From Natronorubrum sulfidifaciens JCM 14089 (GTDB taxonomy: Archaea > Halobacteriota > Halobacteria > Halobacteriales > Natrialbaceae), in contig NZ_AOHX01000038.1 of assembly GCF_000337735.1 (NCBI RefSeq), positions 1-41,802 on the forward strand: DNA of 41,802 nucleotides, in the 5' to 3' direction. Shown piece by piece: positions 31,911 through 40,416 of this stretch (its first letter is position 1; every line of letters starts with the position of its first letter). Below the pieces are notes generated by a model, which saw only the letters and a program-made list of their open reading frames with translations, had not been told where the DNA came from and did no database searches. The position numbers and the translations under genes were made by a program.

Positions 31911-33023
31911 TCACTGTGACGGTCCCTCGTTTACGAACGTGAACTGATACGGGCCGATTCCTTCCGGGTATGGACTCGGGATTATCACCACGGAGTGGCC
32001 GGGACCCGACACCTGGGTCACTCCCGAAAGGGTGACCGGCCCTGGCTGTCCAGTGAGCACGTTCGTCCCATCGGGTTCGAGCATCGCGGTATCGATCGTA
32101 TACGGCAATCCGGGACCACCCCCCGGTTCGGTCAGAGAGAACCCCTGTTGGCCCATTCCGCCAGTTCGAGTCACCTCGAGGGTCAATCGATCCCCGGCAC
32201 TGGCGTCGTCGTAGGTGTAGATCGCTGCGAGATCACCGGGACGAACCTCTCCGTCGACCGTCTGGCCGGACGCCAAGCTCGTCCCCGACCCTGCAGGCAG
32301 TTGGTCAGTTACTTCTTGCTCCTGTATTCCCTCCCCTGTGTCAGGTGAGCCGGTCTGGAGCGAGCCGATTGCGTTGTTGATCGCTCCCATATCCTGTTCC
32401 GTAACGAGCTGTGCACCGATAAGGACCAGATACGATCCATCCATCGCCTCGCCGCCTGATTCGCCCATCGGAACGCCCGCCATCGACAGGAACGTCGTTT
32501 CCCCGCCCCCACACTGAGTCCAGCCCTGTGAGACGAACTCGTATCCGGGGGTTTGTGCCTGCTGTCGCCCAGCGTCCTCACAGAACTCGCTGAAGTCGGC
32601 GATGCTGTCAAGCGCGACTTCCGGGTCTGTCCCCAGTTCCGTCGTCACCACGATCTCGATTCCCGGGACGTCCCACGTGGTGGCGTACCCTTCCAGATCG
32701 GGTGCAGCCACCAGCGCTGGACCCAGCTCTCTCGGCGTTCCGGAGACATCGTTCCAGTCGGACGGAATCGAAGTCTGGATCGTCCCGGTCTCGTCGGTGA
32801 CCTGCTGCTGGTCCCCGTAATCCGGATCTTCGGGCACTGGCTCGTCCCATCCGTCGGCGTCGCGTCCGTCGTCTGGCTCACCGACTGGCCACTCGTCGCC
32901 GTCCTGTGCGGCCGCCGTCTGCACCACTGATAGCGTGCCGAGTCCCGCCAGTGTCCCAGCGCCGACGGTGAGGATTGACCGTCGATCGATCGCCGTTCGC
33001 CTTGCGTTGCTGTCATCTCTCAT
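31911..33023 (-). CDS. Tat-exported two-part protein of unknown function (370 aa)
   Basis: A secreted protein with a Tat signal (AIDRRSILTVGAGTLAGLGT, twin Arg at 14-15) and a likely cleavage after TAAAQ, so no lipid anchor. Mature residues 40-75 are acidic and disordered. Residues about 75-215 form a soluble domain (TIQTSIPSDWNDVSG, GIEIVVTTELGTDP) with two Cys, in FSEFCEDAG and WTQCGGGE, that may pair. Residues about 235-365 resemble a bacterial pre-peptidase C-terminal (PPC-like) beta domain, with DAGDRLTLEV-type strands and a Gly-rich region. No enzyme motif is visible. PPC domains usually accompany secreted hydrolases, so this may be a substrate-binding or accessory protein. ATG 33023 starts the signal. 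Confidence 0.72.
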   Translation of the reverse strand: MRDDSNARRTAIDRRSILTVGAGTLAGLGTLSVVQTAAAQDGDEWPVGEPDDGRDADGWDEPVPEDPDYGDQQQVTDETGTIQTSIPSDWNDVSGTPRELGPALVAAPDLEGYATTWDVPGIEIVVTTELGTDPEVALDSIADFSEFCEDAGRQQAQTPGYEFVSQGWTQCGGGETTFLSMAGVPMGESGGEAMDGSYLVLIGAQLVTEQDMGAINNAIGSLQTGSPDTGEGIQEQEVTDQLPAGSGTSLASGQTVDGEVRPGDLAAIYTYDDASAGDRLTLEVTRTGGMGQQGFSLTEPGGGPGLPYTIDTAMLEPDGTNVLTGQPGPVTLSGVTQVSGPGHSVVIIPSPYPEGIGPYQFTFVNEGPSQ

Positions 33024-33217
33024 GCCACCTGCCGTACACCTGTGAGTGTGAAAAGTGCCCTTCGAGGTATGACTGACAGTTCAACACGCCGTTTTAAACT
33101 CGAGTGATCGTCATCGATCACGGCCGTTTCGGCGTCGTGACGGCAGCGACGAGCGACCGCGAGAACGGTCCGGACGCCACAACAGCGGCCGCGCAGGTGG
33201 CCGCTTTTTGGCGCAGA

Positions 33218-33634
33218 TCACTCGAGAATGCGATCCTGTACGTTCCCGGTCGGCATCATACACTGCTCTTTCTGGCCGAACAGCCGGTAGCGATGGTCGG
33301 CGACGACGTCGTACGCCCAGTCTCGAAGGCGGCGGGGCAGGAATCGAAACGGCCCGGCCAGGGCGTAGACGCCACCGAGTAGTCTCGCGATTCGGAGGAC
33401 GGCGGCCGATTTGACGTAGGCGTCCTCGCCGTCGATCAGAACGACCGACTCGAGGGCATCTGTCTCGAGGCCGTGGGCGGCCAACAGCTCCTGTCCAACG
33501 TCGGACTGTAAGGATGCGAAGTAGAACTGCTCGTCTGTGTCCCGCGGGACGATGAACTGCACGAACCCGTGACAGAGGTTGCAGACGCCGTCGAAGAGGA
33601 CGATCGGGGCGTCGTCGGGCACGTCCGAGAGCAT
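33218..33634 (-). CDS. DCC-family thiol-disulfide oxidoreductase (DUF393)
   Basis: A 138-residue DCC-family protein, a putative thiol-disulfide oxidoreductase. The name-giving DxxCxxC motif is at residues 15-21 in VLFDGVCNLCHG. The family core continues with FIVPRD, FASLQSDVGQELL, VVLIDGEDAYVKSAAVLRIA and a final PRRLRDWAYDVVADHRYRLFG. The ATG at 33634 is preferred; the earlier ATG at 33679 adds 15 residues without family similarity. DCC members are small cytosolic proteins whose true redox partners are unknown. It is divergent from phosphoglycerate mutase, with 110 bases between. Confidence 0.88.
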   Translation of the reverse strand: MLSDVPDDAPIVLFDGVCNLCHGFVQFIVPRDTDEQFYFASLQSDVGQELLAAHGLETDALESVVLIDGEDAYVKSAAVLRIARLLGGVYALAGPFRFLPRRLRDWAYDVVADHRYRLFGQKEQCMMPTGNVQDRILE

Positions 33635-33744
33635 ACCGTGTCTTCGGACACGACGCAGTTCAGCGTTCCGATCAGTCACCTGTTTGGCTCCCAGCCCACG
33701 ACGACAACGACAGCTAGTTACGACAGGCTGGCGACCCGTCGCAC

Positions 33745-35268
33745 ATGGATGCTGCGCTGATTATCCTCGACGGGTGGGGACTCGGCGATGGAACGAGTAG
33801 AGACGCCGTTGCGGCGGCCGAGACGCCGACGTTCGATTCGCTTGCCGCGGCGGGTGCGAACGGCTCGCTCGAGGTCGCTGGCCGACGTGTTGGCCTGCCG
33901 GAAGGCCAGATGGGCAACAGCGAGGTCGGCCACCTGAACATCGGAGCCGGACGCGTAGTCTATCAGGAGTATACGCGCATTTCGGATTCGATCGCCGACG
34001 GCTCCTTCCGGGAGAACGACGCGATCAACACGGCCTTCGACCATGCACGTGAGAACGATGGCCAGGTTCACTTCCTCGGGCTCGTCAGCGACGGTGGGGT
34101 CCACTCGGATCACGAGCACCTCCACGCACTGATCGAACTGGCGGCTGACCGTGACGTCGAGGCCGTCACCCACGCCATTACTGACGGTCGAGACACCTCT
34201 CCGACCGGCGGACGGGAGTATCTCTCCGAACTCGAGGACGTCATCGCCGACCACGGCACCGGCGACGTGGCGACGGTAACGGGCCGGTACTACGCGATGG
34301 ATCGTGACCAGAACTGGGAGCGGACGAACCGCGCCTACAAAGCGATCGTCGATCGCGACGCCGAGTGGACCGCCGACTCGGCGCTCGAGGCCGTCGAAGC
34401 CTCCTACGACCGTGGAGTGACCGACGAGTTCGTCGAACCGACGCTCGTTTCGGAGCAGCCGGCGCTCGAGGACGGCGACTCGGTCGTCTGGTTCAACTTC
34501 CGGTCGGATCGCGCCCGTCAGCTCACACGGATGCTCGCCGATATCCGGCCGGACGACTGGGCAGGCGAGTTCGACACGAACCCGCCCGAGACGGAAGTCG
34601 TCATGCTGACCCAGTACGACAAGACGTTCGACCTCCCGATCGCGTATCCGCCGAACCAACCCGAACAGGTACTGGGCGAGGTGCTCGCTGACGCGGGCAA
34701 GACCCAGCTCCGGATCGCCGAATCCGAGAAGTACGCCCATGTTACCTACTTCCTCAATGGCGGCCGCGAAGTCGAGTTCGACGGCGAGATCCGCAAAATC
34801 GTTGAGAGTCCCGACGTACCGACCTACGACCTGCAACCCGAGATGAGTGCCCCCGAGGTGACCGACACCGCAACAGACACAATCGAGTCGGACGATCCCG
34901 ATGTGCTCGTGCTCAACTACGCCAACCCCGATATGGTCGGCCATACGGGCGACTACGAGGCCGCGATCGAGGCCGTCGAAGCCGTCGACGAGCAGTTAGG
35001 GCGACTCGTCGACGCGCTCGAGGCTGCGGGATCGCACGTTCTCATCACTGCCGACCACGGCAACGCCGACGACATGGGGACCGTAGACGACCCGCACACG
35101 GCACACACCTACAACGACGTGCCGCTTATCTATCTCGCTCCGGGCGGCACTGCTGGTGGTCGAACCGTTCGCACGGGCGGCACCTTAGCCGACATCGCGC
35201 CAACGATGCTCGAGTGTCTCGACCTCGACCAGCCCCCCGAGATGACCGGCGAGTCGCTGCTCGAGTAA
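33745..35268 (+). CDS. gpmI: 2,3-bisphosphoglycerate-independent phosphoglycerate mutase
   Basis: A 507-residue cofactor-independent phosphoglycerate mutase interconverting 3- and 2-phosphoglycerate in glycolysis and gluconeogenesis. The two-manganese alkaline-phosphatase-like site is visible: LIILDGWGLGD at the N-terminus, catalytic Ser59 in MGNSEVGHLNIGAG, and DHGNADDM with HTAHTYNDVP near the C-terminus. The phosphotransferase insert (about 75-300) contains DGRDTSPTGG. This is the bacterial-type long iPGM, not the short archaeal apgM. The ATG at 33745 begins the first strand at once. It is a solo gene, convergent with the MFS gene. Confidence 0.96.
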   Translation: MDAALIILDGWGLGDGTSRDAVAAAETPTFDSLAAAGANGSLEVAGRRVGLPEGQMGNSEVGHLNIGAGRVVYQEYTRISDSIADGSFRENDAINTAFDHARENDGQVHFLGLVSDGGVHSDHEHLHALIELAADRDVEAVTHAITDGRDTSPTGGREYLSELEDVIADHGTGDVATVTGRYYAMDRDQNWERTNRAYKAIVDRDAEWTADSALEAVEASYDRGVTDEFVEPTLVSEQPALEDGDSVVWFNFRSDRARQLTRMLADIRPDDWAGEFDTNPPETEVVMLTQYDKTFDLPIAYPPNQPEQVLGEVLADAGKTQLRIAESEKYAHVTYFLNGGREVEFDGEIRKIVESPDVPTYDLQPEMSAPEVTDTATDTIESDDPDVLVLNYANPDMVGHTGDYEAAIEAVEAVDEQLGRLVDALEAAGSHVLITADHGNADDMGTVDDPHTAHTYNDVPLIYLAPGGTAGGRTVRTGGTLADIAPTMLECLDLDQPPEMTGESLLE

Positions 35269-35284
35269 CCGACAACACCCTGTC

Positions 35285-36589
35285 TCAGTTTTCTGTTGGC
35301 GTGTTCTCTGCCTCGAGGTCCACTGACGGCGGCTCGTGGGTGCCAAGTTCGGGATGCGTTTCCTCCATCCAGACCACGACGAGCCCGCCGGAGAGAAACA
35401 TCGCAATCGCGGTGGCGTAGAAGGCGGCGTCGATCGAGATGAGGTCGACCGACAGACCGATGAGGACAGCGCCGACGGCATACCCCAGATCCCGCCAGAG
35501 GCGATAGACGCCGAGGCCAGTCGAGCGCCATAGCGGGTGGGCCGCGTCGCTTGCCACCGCGATCAGGTTGGGGTAGTGCAGCGCCATGCCGACGCCAGAC
35601 AGCGCCGAAAAGAGGATCCACAGGGCGTAGCCCTCGACCAGCACCATCCCGAGGACACCAGCGCCGGCGAGGAAGAAGCCAGCGACGATCGGTGGCTTGC
35701 GTCCGACCCGATCGCCCAGCCGGCCGGTGTAGACCTGCAAGAAGTACGCCGCGCTGTGGACACCGACGACGACGCCGACCTGGGCGACGTTGAGCCCCTG
35801 GGAGACGAGGAAGATCGGGAAGGCGATCCAGACGAGCGTATCGACGAAGTTCTCGACGTGGCCCGCCTGGGCCGCGGTGAACAGCGTTCGATCCTTGTAG
35901 GTGGCCCGTTTGACGATCTCGGTAAACGAGAGATCGGCCGCTCGAGTGCCGCCGTCTGGCTCGGCGTCAGCAGCGGCTTTCGCCTCTGCCTCTGCGTAGG
36001 GCAGCGTCTCCTCGATCAGGACGACTGCGATGAGTATGGCGACGATGATCACCGCCGCGAGGAAGTAAAACGGCTCCGGCCGGAGACTGTACTGGGCGGC
36101 GATGACGCCCGTCAGCCACGCGCCGGCAGCGACGCCGGTGTAGCCAAAGGCCTCGTCGATCCCGGCTGCGAGCCCACGCTCACCGGGACCGGCGAGTTCG
36201 ATCTTCGAGATCATGCTCATGCTCCAGGCGACCCCCTGATTGACGCCGAGCAAGACGTTCCCGACGGCGATCCAACTCCAGCTCGGCGCGTAGATCAGGA
36301 TAAATGGAATCGGGATCGCCGCGACCCAGCCTGCAATCAGGATCGGCTTGCGACCGTAGGTGTCGGCCCACTTCCCGGAATACAGGTTGAGGACGGCCTT
36401 GACGATCCCGAAGCTCACGACGAACGAGCCGATCACGAGCAGGGACTCGACGCCAAAGGTCTCCTCGCCCATGATGGGCACGACGTTTCGCTGTGAGCCC
36501 ATCGTCAACCCAACTGCAAAAACCGTCAGCACTTGGAGGGCGAACTGTCGCCAGTTACGCTTGATCCCCTGTGTGAACTCACCGCTCAT
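35285..36589 (-). CDS. MFS transporter linked to the rhodanese-MBL gene
   Basis: A 434-residue major-facilitator transporter with about 12 membrane helices. The cytosolic loop between helices 2 and 3 is GKWADTYGRKPI, and its duplicate GRLGDRVGRKPP lies between helices 8 and 9. A charged central loop of about 50 residues (TRAADLSFTEIVKRATYKDR) separates the halves. Substrate cannot be read from sequence. The start (36589) lies three bases after the stop of the rhodanese-MBL gene on the same strand, so the two are one operon; the substrate is thus plausibly a sulfur compound such as thiosulfate, a thiol or sulfite. No other sulfur transporter is in the window. Confidence 0.88.
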   Translation of the reverse strand: MSGEFTQGIKRNWRQFALQVLTVFAVGLTMGSQRNVVPIMGEETFGVESLLVIGSFVVSFGIVKAVLNLYSGKWADTYGRKPILIAGWVAAIPIPFILIYAPSWSWIAVGNVLLGVNQGVAWSMSMISKIELAGPGERGLAAGIDEAFGYTGVAAGAWLTGVIAAQYSLRPEPFYFLAAVIIVAILIAVVLIEETLPYAEAEAKAAADAEPDGGTRAADLSFTEIVKRATYKDRTLFTAAQAGHVENFVDTLVWIAFPIFLVSQGLNVAQVGVVVGVHSAAYFLQVYTGRLGDRVGRKPPIVAGFFLAGAGVLGMVLVEGYALWILFSALSGVGMALHYPNLIAVASDAAHPLWRSTGLGVYRLWRDLGYAVGAVLIGLSVDLISIDAAFYATAIAMFLSGGLVVVWMEETHPELGTHEPPSVDLEAENTPTEN

Positions 36590-36592
36590 TAC

Positions 36593-37702
36593 TTACTCAG
36601 CAGCACATCGGTTGGGACCAAGCTCGAGTTCGTCCGCCTCTTCGTCCGAAATCTCCTCCGTGCCGACGTTGGCGAGTTTGATCCGCTGGAAGTTCGCCGG
36701 CTGGTCCGGAATGTCACCTGCAAGTGCTGCAACCAGTGTTTCTCGATCCTGACAGAAGGCCTCGTTTCGATCTTTGACCTCGCTCAGGCGTGCGGCGACG
36801 GGTGGCTGTGGCGTGCCGGGGTCGTGTGCCGGCAACACGAGTGGGTCGCCATCGACGGTGCGGAGTCGTTCGAGGCTCTCGTACAGCGTTTCGGCGTTCT
36901 CTTCGACGTTCGTCTCCTCGAGGCCGGCGTCGACACCGAGTTCGACCCGGCCGACGCTGTTGTGAAAGAGCGTGTCGCCGGTGAGCAGCGCTTCGTCTTC
37001 GACAGCGAAGGTGACGCTCCCTGGGCTGTGGCCGGGCGTGTGGATCACTTCGATCTCGACCGCGCCGACCTCGAGGACGTCGCCGTCTTCGACTGAACGC
37101 GCCTCGATTCCGGAGGCATCCGCCGGGTGCAGGTAGTAGGGGACGCCGTTGCGTTCGGCGAGTTTCGCGCCGCCAGAGACGTGGTCGGCGTGGGCGTGGG
37201 TGTCGAAGACGCCGACGAGGTCGGCGTCGTACTCCTCGAGGAGAGTCTCGTACTCCTCGACGTACTGGGACGGCTCGAAGACGGCGGCTTCACCCGCAGA
37301 CACGAGGACGTGAGAGAGACAGCCCGTGCCGGGCCGGGCAACCTGGATCAGTTCGCCGTCGATATCGGCCTCGAGTGGTGCGTCGCGATGGACACGTGCC
37401 CAGCCGTTCATGCCGTTTTCGAGGGTTGCCGCGTCGTGGCCGGCTGCCTCGAGCATGTCGGCGGCATCCGACGCGAGCACACCGGCTGCACAGACGGTGA
37501 TGAGCTCCTCGTCAGCCGGCAACTCGGCCAAGGTGGCTGCTGCGCTGTCGGGGTCGTTTTTCAGGTCGTCGTAGACATCGACGTTCTCGCTGCCTGGAAT
37601 ATGCCACTCCTCGAAGTCCGCAGCGTCGCGGACGTCGATTAGTGTGAGTTCCTCGTCGTTCTCGAGCCGTTCGGCGACGGTTTCCGGCGTAATTTCTGCC
37701 AT
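36593..37702 (-). CDS. Rhodanese-metallo-beta-lactamase fusion (persulfide dioxygenase-like)
   Basis: A 369-residue fusion of an N-terminal rhodanese domain (1-110) and an ETHE1-like metallo-beta-lactamase. Rhodanese Cys71 sits in VCAAGVLASDA. The metal site HxHxDH is THAHADHVSGG (His169, His171, Asp173, His174), then HTPGHSPGSV, LLTGDTLF and LPAHDPG. ETHE1 oxidises glutathione persulfide to sulfite; rhodanese moves sulfane sulfur. Together they would detoxify or use persulfides or thiosulfate. Haloarchaea use gamma-glutamylcysteine in place of glutathione, which is the expected low-molecular-weight substrate here. The first gene of a two-gene operon with MFS, it is divergent from a Cys-rich regulator. 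Confidence 0.9.
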   Translation of the reverse strand: MAEITPETVAERLENDEELTLIDVRDAADFEEWHIPGSENVDVYDDLKNDPDSAAATLAELPADEELITVCAAGVLASDAADMLEAAGHDAATLENGMNGWARVHRDAPLEADIDGELIQVARPGTGCLSHVLVSAGEAAVFEPSQYVEEYETLLEEYDADLVGVFDTHAHADHVSGGAKLAERNGVPYYLHPADASGIEARSVEDGDVLEVGAVEIEVIHTPGHSPGSVTFAVEDEALLTGDTLFHNSVGRVELGVDAGLEETNVEENAETLYESLERLRTVDGDPLVLPAHDPGTPQPPVAARLSEVKDRNEAFCQDRETLVAALAGDIPDQPANFQRIKLANVGTEEISDEEADELELGPNRCAAE

Positions 37703-37760
37703 CGATAGCTGATAGGGAGAGCAAAGGCATATCGTCAGTGCCAGTTATGACCGGTACCAT

Positions 37761-37770
37761 TATTTAAATT
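37761..37770 (+). promoter_or_regulatory. Palindromic TATA element between the divergent sulfur genes
   Basis: TATTTAAATT contains the palindrome ATTTAAAT, 20-25 bases before the regulator ATG at 37789, predicting a leaderless message there. Being symmetric, it may also direct transcription to the left, giving a leader of about 35 bases for the rhodanese-MBL gene at 37702. Confidence 0.65.
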
Positions 37771-37788
37771 CCACCCCTCAGAGAGAAC

Positions 37789-38517
37789 ATGAGCATGTAC
37801 GAAGTCTCGTTCAAACTTCGCCACGAGTGCCCCTATCGGGAGGTATCCGAACAGTTTCCCGGTCTCTCGATTCGGGAGTGGTACCTCCAGGACTGTCAGG
37901 TCCTCGAGATTACCGTCCCGAACGCCAACGACGACGATCTACTCGAGAAGATCAACGAACTCGGAACGGTTCTCCACACCACGGCCGACGGCACTGACTT
38001 GCACGTGATCGTCCAGTCCTGTGCCTGCCCCATCGAGGAGTCGATCGTTCGGCGGTTCGAGCGCCACAACTGCGTGCATCTCCCGCCGACAGTATATCGC
38101 AACGGCTGGGAGCACTACTCCGTGATCGGTTTCGACGAGGGTGACGTCAACGCACTGCTCGCGGAACTCGACGACGACCGCGAGATCGACGTTCGCTCAA
38201 AGACCTCGATCGAACAGCGCCACGTTCCCCACAGCTCGCTGGTCTCGGTCGATCGGCTGTTCGATGGGCTCACCGAACGCCAGCTCGAGGCCCTGCGAAT
38301 CGCCCTCGACGCGGGCTACTACGACCAGCCACGGGGCGCGTCGGTCGCCGAGCTCGCAACGGAGACGACTGTCGCTCGAGCGACGTTCGAGGAACATCTG
38401 CGGAAAGCCGAGAACAAGCTCGTGACGAACGCCGGCCAGTTCGTGCGGTTACTGACCGAAACCCAGACGGACGTGTTGCGAGCCGAAGGCACGAAGCCGA
38501 CGCTTGCAGACGACTGA
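37789..38517 (+). CDS. Bat-type HTH regulator with five N-terminal cysteines
   Basis: A 242-residue HTH_10 regulator. The DNA-binding domain lies near residues 160-225: LTERQLEALRIALDAGYYDQ, then PRGASVAELATETTVARATF and a recognition helix. The sensor half (1-155) has Cys at 14, 36, 78, 80 and 95 (ECPY, QDCQ, QSCACPIEES, HNCVHLPP), an unusual density for this family. The CxC and neighbouring Cys could sense thiols, persulfides or bind metal. It is divergent from the rhodanese-MBL/MFS operon across an 86-base promoter region with a shared palindromic TATA element, which makes it the leading candidate for that operon's regulator. ATG 37789 fits the leaderless promoter. Confidence 0.85.
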   Translation: MSMYEVSFKLRHECPYREVSEQFPGLSIREWYLQDCQVLEITVPNANDDDLLEKINELGTVLHTTADGTDLHVIVQSCACPIEESIVRRFERHNCVHLPPTVYRNGWEHYSVIGFDEGDVNALLAELDDDREIDVRSKTSIEQRHVPHSSLVSVDRLFDGLTERQLEALRIALDAGYYDQPRGASVAELATETTVARATFEEHLRKAENKLVTNAGQFVRLLTETQTDVLRAEGTKPTLADD

Positions 38518-38722
38518 GACGGATTGCTGTCCCGATCAACCGACACAACCCAAGATGCTCACGGTCGCGCCGGCCTTGACGGGCAACAGACCGTCTGAGA
38601 AGGGCTGTTGTAGTCGCTACTGACTGTCACTGCACACACTCCCAGCACGGGCAGCTCCGAGATCCCGACCGTTTTTGCTGGGAGGAGTGGGGATTATAAG
38701 CACTCGAGTTCGTGTTCGGCGT

Positions 38723-40012
38723 ATGACCGATGACGAACCCGAAACCGGCTTTTCGACGCACAGTGTCCACGCAGGACAGGAGCCAGATCCCACGACTGGC
38801 GCACGGGCCCCGCCGCTGTATCAGACGACGTCCTACGAGTTCGAGGATACGGAACACGCGGCCGCACTGTTCGGCTTAGAGGAGTTCGGCAACATCTACT
38901 CGCGGATCATGAACCCGACGAACGCCATGCTCGAGGAGCGTATCGCCACCCTCGAGGGTGGTGTCGGGGCACTCGCAACTGCGTCCGGGATGGCCGCGTT
39001 CGATCTTGCGACGTTCATCCTCGCAGAAGTCGGGGATAACATCGTCTCCTCGTCTTCGATTTACGGCGGGACCTACACCTACCTCACCCACACCGTCGCG
39101 AAACGGGGGATCGAGACGAAATTCGTCGACACCCTGGATTACGACGCCTACGAGGAAGCGATCGACGACGACACCGCCTTTGTCCATCTCGAGACGATCG
39201 GCAACCCCGCGCTCGTCACGCCCGACATCGAGCGCATCGCCGACATCGCTCACGACCACGACGTCCCGCTCTTTGTCGACAACACCTTCGCGACGCCGTA
39301 TCTGTGCCGACCGCTCGAGCACGGCGCGGACCTCGTCTGGAACTCGACGACGAAGTGGATCCACGGCGCTGGCTCGACGGTCGGTGGGGTTCTCGTCGAC
39401 GGCGGCTCGTTCCCGTGGGACGAAGGAGACTACCCTGAAATCGCCGAACCGAACCCCGCCTACCACGGGGTCAACTTCTACGAGACGTTCGGCGAGCAGG
39501 CGTTCTCGATCGTGGCTCGTACCCGCGGGCTGCGCGATCTTGGCAACCAGCAGTCGCCGTTTGACGCCTGGGTTACCCTCCAGAAACTCGAGTCACTGCC
39601 GCTGCGAATGGAGAAACACTGCGAAAACGCGATGGCCGTCGCCGAGTTCCTCGACGACCACGACGCCGTCGCCTGGGTCAACTACCCCGGCCTCGAGAGC
39701 CACGAAACCCACGAAAACGCGAGCAAATATCTCGAGGGCGGCTACGGCGGCATGATTACGTTCGGCCTCGAAGGCGGCTACGACGCCGCCGAAACGGTCT
39801 GTAACGAGGTCAATCTGACGACCATGCTCGCAAACGTCGGCGACGCAAAGACGCTGATCATCCACCCCGCGAGCACGACCCACCAGCAACTCACCGACGA
39901 AGAGAAACTCGCAAGCGGCACCACCGACGACCTCGTTCGACTCTCCGTCGGTATCGAGGACGTCGACGACGTGATCGCCGACCTCGAGCAGGCGATCGAG
40001 TCGGCAGCATAA
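38723..40012 (+). CDS. metY: O-acetylhomoserine sulfhydrylase (MetY-type)
   Basis: A 429-residue pyridoxal-phosphate enzyme of the Cys/Met metabolism family, condensing O-acetyl-homoserine with sulfide to homocysteine. PLP-lysine Lys211 lies in [16 protein letters not shown], and [10 protein letters not shown] holds the Asp that pairs the cofactor nitrogen. [20 protein letters not shown] near the N-terminus and [20 protein letters not shown] near the C-terminus are typical MetY. The ATG at 38723 is preferred to the start at 38675. Neighbouring sulfur genes (rhodanese-MBL, MFS, HTH) are about 200 bases away on the other side of the regulator. Usually metX follows it in haloarchaea, but here a 404-base gap follows. 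Confidence 0.94.
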   Translation: MTDDEPETGFSTHSVHAGQEPDPTTGARAPPLYQTTSYEFEDTEHAAALFGLEEFGNIYSRIMNPTNAMLEERIATLEGGVGALATASGMAAFDLATFILAEVGDNIVSSSSIYGGTYTYLTHTVAKRGIETKFVDTLDYDAYEEAIDDDTAFVHLETIGNPALVTPDIERIADIAHDHDVPLFVDNTFATPYLCRPLEHGADLVWNSTTKWIHGAGSTVGGVLVDGGSFPWDEGDYPEIAEPNPAYHGVNFYETFGEQAFSIVARTRGLRDLGNQQSPFDAWVTLQKLESLPLRMEKHCENAMAVAEFLDDHDAVAWVNYPGLESHETHENASKYLEGGYGGMITFGLEGGYDAAETVCNEVNLTTMLANVGDAKTLIIHPASTTHQQLTDEEKLASGTTDDLVRLSVGIEDVDDVIADLEQAIESAA

Positions 40013-40416
40013 GGCCGGTGTCGCCGGTCGCGGCGTGCAGCCTCAGCGATCGCGTACCCGATGGGGCGTCGACGACCGTTCAGTCGACTCCGGACGGTCG
40101 CGGGCTACTGATTCAGCCTTCCGATCGGTGTGACTCGAGTGAGAACCGATTGGCAGTCCACAGCCGGCGTTGCCGTCTATTCCGAGGAGGCGGGCGAACC
40201 GACGACGTTCGGCGGCGTGTCTATCGAGAGTCATGCCACTGGGAAACGACAGTATCCGTTGTAGTTATGCAGGTCGTTTCCCGTGGAAACGGACAACTAC
40301 GACCGTGAAACGATCCGGTCGCCGTCGGTCAGTTTCAGTCAGTAACGGTTCCATATCTGTTGCCAACGTCGGGAGACAGCGTAACACCCTTTTCTGTGAC
40401 GCCCCTTCGTTCGGCT
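40013..40416. other. 404-base intergenic region with overlapping hairpins
   Basis: No convincing gene. Most of the structure lies in 40241-40313: GGGAAACGAC (40241-40250) pairs GTCGTTTCCC (40273-40282), and the latter overlaps CGTTTCC-cgt-GGAAACG (40275-40291), flanked by GTAGTT (40261-40266) / AACTAC (40295-40300). A third copy, TGAAACGATCC, follows. Two alternative hairpins share one arm, as in attenuators and riboswitches, or the repeats are regulator half-sites. A T-rich stretch near 40388-40395 suits a leaderless promoter for the next gene. Confidence 0.45.

Noticed and set aside
33104-33382. 92-residue plus-strand frame (MIVIDHGRFG...) partly in a gap
   Set aside because: Its second half is antisense to the DCC gene and the first half has no conserved pattern; the gap looks like ordinary divergent promoter space.
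33718-34944. 408-residue minus-strand frame opposite phosphoglycerate mutase
   Set aside because: It mirrors a complete, motif-perfect mutase and shows no domain of its own.
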